The notes beneath the pieces were generated by a model. The model was not told where the DNA came from. It was given only the letters and a program-made list of their open reading frames with translations, and searched no databases. Shown piece after piece: positions 61,518 to 64,000 of a DNA stretch of 64,000 nt. A program made the position numbers and the translations under genes. Positions within the stretch are counted from its first letter, which is position 1, and each line of letters starts with the position of its first letter. The stretch lies in NCBI RefSeq assembly GCF_009865135.1, contig NZ_WWGH01000001.1, positions 2,170,001 to 2,234,000 on the forward strand. Reading direction: 5' to 3'. The stretch is from Streptomyces sp. SID8374 (GTDB taxonomy: Bacteria; Actinomycetota; Actinomycetes; Streptomycetales; Streptomycetaceae).

Positions 61518-62522
61518 TCACCCGGCCAGGGGCCAGGTATACGGCCCCTCCGGGTCGTCCAGCCACGCCCACTCCCGGCCGTCGGCGACCGTGACGCCGT
61601 ACCTCTCCCGCTGCGGGCGCCCCTCGCGCTCCCAGAGGGAGAGGGCCTCGCGCGGGTCGAGGCTGCCCGCCGTCAGGGTCAGCAGGAACCGGAACAGCTC
61701 GTCCCCTATCGCGCGCCTCGGTACTCCGCCGGGGCGCGCGACCGGTTCGGAGTGCGGTGAGCCCCCGCGCAGGGGCACGAAGTACGCCGGGGTGTGCAGG
61801 AAGTGCCCCTCGGCGCGTGGACCGTGCGCCGTCGCGCGTACGTCCAGCGAGACGAGCCCGGTCGCGACCGGGGCCAGGATCCGCGCCCCCGGAGTGCACT
61901 GTTCCGGCCAGGCGGGCGGTACGGCGGGCAGCGTGCAGGTGGCGATGATCCGGTCGTACGGGGCTCGCTGCGGGCAGCCCCGGGCCCCGTCGCCGGTGAT
62001 CACCGTCGGGCGGTACCCGGCGGCGGCGAGATGGCTGCGGGCCGCGTCCGTGATCTCCGGGTCGAGATCGACGCTGGTCACCGCCGCTTCGCCGAGCCGG
62101 TGGGAGAGCAGCGCCGCGTTGTAGCCGGGGCCGGTGCCGATCTCCAGGACGGTGTGCCCGTCGCGTACGTCGAGGGCGTCCAGCATCAGGGCCATCAGCG
62201 AGGGCTGGCTGGAGGACGAGATGAGCTCACCGTCCCGCATCCGGGTGGCCAGCGCCTCGTCCCCGTACACTCCGCGCACCCAGCGCCGACGTCGTACGGG
62301 ATCGGGGTCCTCGCCCCAGAGCCGCTCGTAACCCCGGCTGCCGTGCACGTAGTAGTACGGCACGAAGAGGTGGCGCTCCACCTCCTCGAAGGCGGCACGC
62401 CAGGCGGGGTCGGTGAGCCCGCCCTGCGCGACGATGTCCCGCACCAGGGCCTGGTGCGCCTCCTCGACCTCAGGATCGGTCTCGGCCTCGGTCTCGGACG
62501 GGACTTCCCGGTGTGCGCCCAT
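61518..62522 (-). CDS. PIMT-like methyltransferase, paralogue of TgmC
   Basis: A 334-residue SAM-dependent methyltransferase of the protein-L-isoaspartate type. The segments LTDPAWRAAFEEVERHLFVP, GVYGDEALATRM, HTVLEIGTGPGYNAALLSHR, YDRIIATCTLPAVPPAW and YGVTVADGREWAWLDDPEGP run parallel to the graspetide methyltransferase at 12.3 kb, including its C-terminal extension. No precursor peptide or ATP-grasp gene lies beside it. It may repair isoaspartate in proteins or modify a peptide encoded elsewhere. It converges with the FHA gene and is divergent from the globin gene. Confidence 0.85.
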   Translation of the reverse strand: MGAHREVPSETEAETDPEVEEAHQALVRDIVAQGGLTDPAWRAAFEEVERHLFVPYYYVHGSRGYERLWGEDPDPVRRRRWVRGVYGDEALATRMRDGELISSSSQPSLMALMLDALDVRDGHTVLEIGTGPGYNAALLSHRLGEAAVTSVDLDPEITDAARSHLAAAGYRPTVITGDGARGCPQRAPYDRIIATCTLPAVPPAWPEQCTPGARILAPVATGLVSLDVRATAHGPRAEGHFLHTPAYFVPLRGGSPHSEPVARPGGVPRRAIGDELFRFLLTLTAGSLDPREALSLWEREGRPQRERYGVTVADGREWAWLDDPEGPYTWPLAG

Positions 62523-62647
62523 GTCTCCACTGTCCTGCGGCGGGACGGCGGAGGCGACCGCACGCGACCGCGCACGGATCGCGGAGGGTCCCGGCCATTG
62601 GTCCTAGGACCCCTGACCTCGGCCGGTGCGTCTGCGACCATGGACGG

Positions 62648-63052
62648 GTGACAGAGATTCCGCGCGACACGCTTCAGGAGCAGACCTTTTACGAGCAGGT
62701 CGGTGGCGAGGAGACCTTCCGGCGCCTGGTCCACCGCTTCTACGAGGGGGTCGCGGGCGACGAGCTGCTGCGGCCGATGTACCCGGAGGAGGACCTGGGA
62801 CCGGCCGAGGAGCGCTTCGCCCTGTTCCTGATGCAGTACTGGGGCGGCCCGCGCACCTACAGCGACCACCGGGGCCACCCGAGGCTGCGGATGCGGCATG
62901 CCCCGTTCCGGGTGGACCGGGCGGCCCATGACGCGTGGCTGTCCCATATGCGGGTGGCGCTGGACGAGCTGGGGCTCGCGCCCGAGCACGAGAAGCAGCT
63001 GTGGGACTACCTGACGTACGCGGCGGCCTCGATGGTCAACACGGCCGACTGA
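62648..63052 (+). CDS. Truncated haemoglobin (group II, trHbO-like)
   Basis: A 134-residue 2-on-2 globin. Seen: TFYEQVGGEETFRRLVHRFY (helices A/B), MYPEEDLGPAEERFALFLMQYWGGP with the group II Trp at G8 region, RLRMRHAPFRV holding the proximal His, and MRVALDELGLAPEHEKQLWDYL. Such globins bind O2 or NO and are linked to oxidative/nitrosative defence in actinobacteria. GTG 62648 is the family-consistent start (VTEIPRDTLQEQTF). A single gene. Confidence 0.9.
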   Translation: MTEIPRDTLQEQTFYEQVGGEETFRRLVHRFYEGVAGDELLRPMYPEEDLGPAEERFALFLMQYWGGPRTYSDHRGHPRLRMRHAPFRVDRAAHDAWLSHMRVALDELGLAPEHEKQLWDYLTYAAASMVNTAD

Positions 63053-63088
63053 GACGGCCCGGGCGGGCGGCGGTCCGGCCGGTTCCGT

Positions 63089-63814
63089 TCAGCGGTGGTC
63101 GACGGTGAGGGCCAGCGAGCCCAGCCCGCCGACGGGGTCGCGGCGCAGGGCGACCGAGCCGAACGGGGTCCGCAGCCGCAGCCAGCCGCCCGCGGCGAGG
63201 AGCGAGACGGGGAAGCCGGGGTCGGCGCGGAGGAAGCCGAGGGACTGGGCGGCGTGGACCGCGCGCAGCGGCAGTTCGGTGGCGCCGACGGGCCGGGACC
63301 AGATCTCCCGGCCGATCCGGTCGCGTTCGGCGCGGGTGCGCAGCTCCTCGGGCAGCGCCTCGTCCCGCGTACGGAATTCGGCGACGGCCGCGTCGAGGTC
63401 GGCGCGCAGGGCGTCGGGCCGGGGCAGCCCGGCCTGTTCCCGCCAGGGGCCCCGGGGCGGCAGGACACCGGTCCAGGGCGGCCCGGTCACGGGAGCGGGC
63501 AGCGCACCGCCCCGCTCACCGGGTCCCTCCCCGGAGGCATCCCCCGGGCCCTCCCCGGAGACATCGAGGGACTCCAGCAGCTCCCCGGCCGACACCGTGA
63601 CGTCCAGCGTCTCGGGGCGGGCCAGGCGGGCGGCACGGATCGCAAGCACCTCGAAGGAGGGCGGGCGGCCGAACACGGCCAGTGCGTCGCCGCCGCCCGC
63701 CTGCAACCGGACCGCGGCGGCCCGGTCGTAGTGGAGCAGCCGACCGAGGAAGGCGGCGAGATCCGCCGCCTCCCTCGCGTCGGCGAACAGCAGCGACTGC
63801 ACAGGCACCGTCAT
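63089..63814 (-). CDS. Hypothetical protein downstream of a thioesterase gene
   Basis: A 241-residue protein of unknown function, probably conserved in Streptomyces. N-terminal SLLFADAREAADLAAFLGRL and LLHYDRAAAVRLQAGGGDAL resemble a two-layer alpha/beta start; the middle has a Gly/Glu repeat (SGEGPGDASGEGPGERGG); the end is strand-rich (GWLRLRTPFGSVALRRDP). No signal peptide. ATG 63814 overlaps the stop of the upstream thioesterase gene (ATGA), so the two are translationally coupled. Confidence 0.75.
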   Translation of the reverse strand: MTVPVQSLLFADAREAADLAAFLGRLLHYDRAAAVRLQAGGGDALAVFGRPPSFEVLAIRAARLARPETLDVTVSAGELLESLDVSGEGPGDASGEGPGERGGALPAPVTGPPWTGVLPPRGPWREQAGLPRPDALRADLDAAVAEFRTRDEALPEELRTRAERDRIGREIWSRPVGATELPLRAVHAAQSLGFLRADPGFPVSLLAAGGWLRLRTPFGSVALRRDPVGGLGSLALTVDHR

Positions 63815-64000
63815 GCCGCGGCGGGCTCCTCTGCCAGGTACTTCTGGAGGAAGAGCTTCTCCTCGGCGGAGATCCGCCGAGGCCGCTCCTCGGCCAGGTT
63901 GTACGGGACGACGACGGTCGAGGCCCGTACGTACACCTGGTCGGGGTCCTTGATCTCGTAGGCGATCGTCAGCGACGCGGCGCCTATCTTCGTGACCCAC
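63811..64000 (-). CDS. Acyl-CoA thioesterase (hotdog/4HBT), C-terminal part (partial)
   Basis: The last ~62 residues of a 4HBT-type hotdog thioesterase run off the window end. Readable parts are VTKIGAASLTIAYEI, VYVRASTVVVPYNLAEERPR and ISAEEKLFLQKYLAEE, matching the long beta strand and C-terminal helix of the family. Such enzymes hydrolyse acyl-CoA thioesters. It overlaps the next gene by four bases. Confidence 0.8.
   Translation of the reverse strand, partial: WVTKIGAASLTIAYEIKDPDQVYVRASTVVVPYNLAEERPRRISAEEKLFLQKYLAEEPAAA

Overview
The window is a high-GC actinobacterial chromosome segment, almost certainly Streptomyces or a close relative. The support is strong third-position GC, frequent GTG starts, long GC-rich hairpin terminators, XRE/DUF397 gene pairs, a csn-type chitosan-oligosaccharide operon and a PknG signalling cluster. 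About 47 protein-coding genes are supported. I saw no rRNA, tRNA, CRISPR array or insertion sequence.

Layout. 1-4.9 kb: end of a glycerophosphodiesterase gene, a Dps protein with a histone-like tail, a transketolase, a small hydrophilic protein, and an Fe superoxide dismutase behind a near-perfect Nur (nickel) box. 4.9-6.9 kb: an ArsR regulator coupled to a DUF2071 protein, a 36-bp minisatellite, and a Vat-type acetyltransferase. 7-15.1 kb is the accessory core: a DUF4157 (eCIS-effector-type) protein with an ADP-ribosyltransferase-like C-terminus, an XRE/DUF397 pair, and an operon of an anti-sigma-like ATPase, a small protein and a graspetide (omega-ester RiPP) cassette (precursor, ATP-grasp ligase, PIMT-like methyltransferase). 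Four apparent frameshifts fall in this 3.3-kb stretch; each is repaired by adding one G to a G run.

15-34.6 kb is mostly housekeeping: PLP decarboxylase plus MFS transporter, VOC protein, DsbA-like mycothiol-type reductase, two aminopeptidase N paralogues, a DUF559-like protein, a large secreted subtilase, aspartate-semialdehyde dehydrogenase, DUF1203 protein, allantoicase and a LysR regulator. 34.6-42.8 kb: a small membrane protein, 4-alpha-glucanotransferase preceded by an unusual 12-residue-repeat ORF, a secreted GH84 enzyme, an HNH nuclease and an MscS channel.

42.8-49.7 kb is a complete csnR-csnEFGHK-type operon (ROK repressor with its promoter and operator visible, ABC importer without ATPase, GH4 glycosidase, sugar kinase) ending in a strong terminator. 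50.1-61.5 kb is a seven-gene signalling operon: GlnX-like membrane sensor, GlnH-like binding protein, a helical protein, PknG kinase, PP2C phosphatase, VWA protein and FHA protein, most overlapping or nearly so. It suggests an amino-acid-sensing phosphorylation circuit with kinase, phosphatase and phosphopeptide reader encoded together. The window ends with an orphan paralogue of the graspetide methyltransferase, a truncated haemoglobin, a hypothetical protein and the end of a thioesterase gene.
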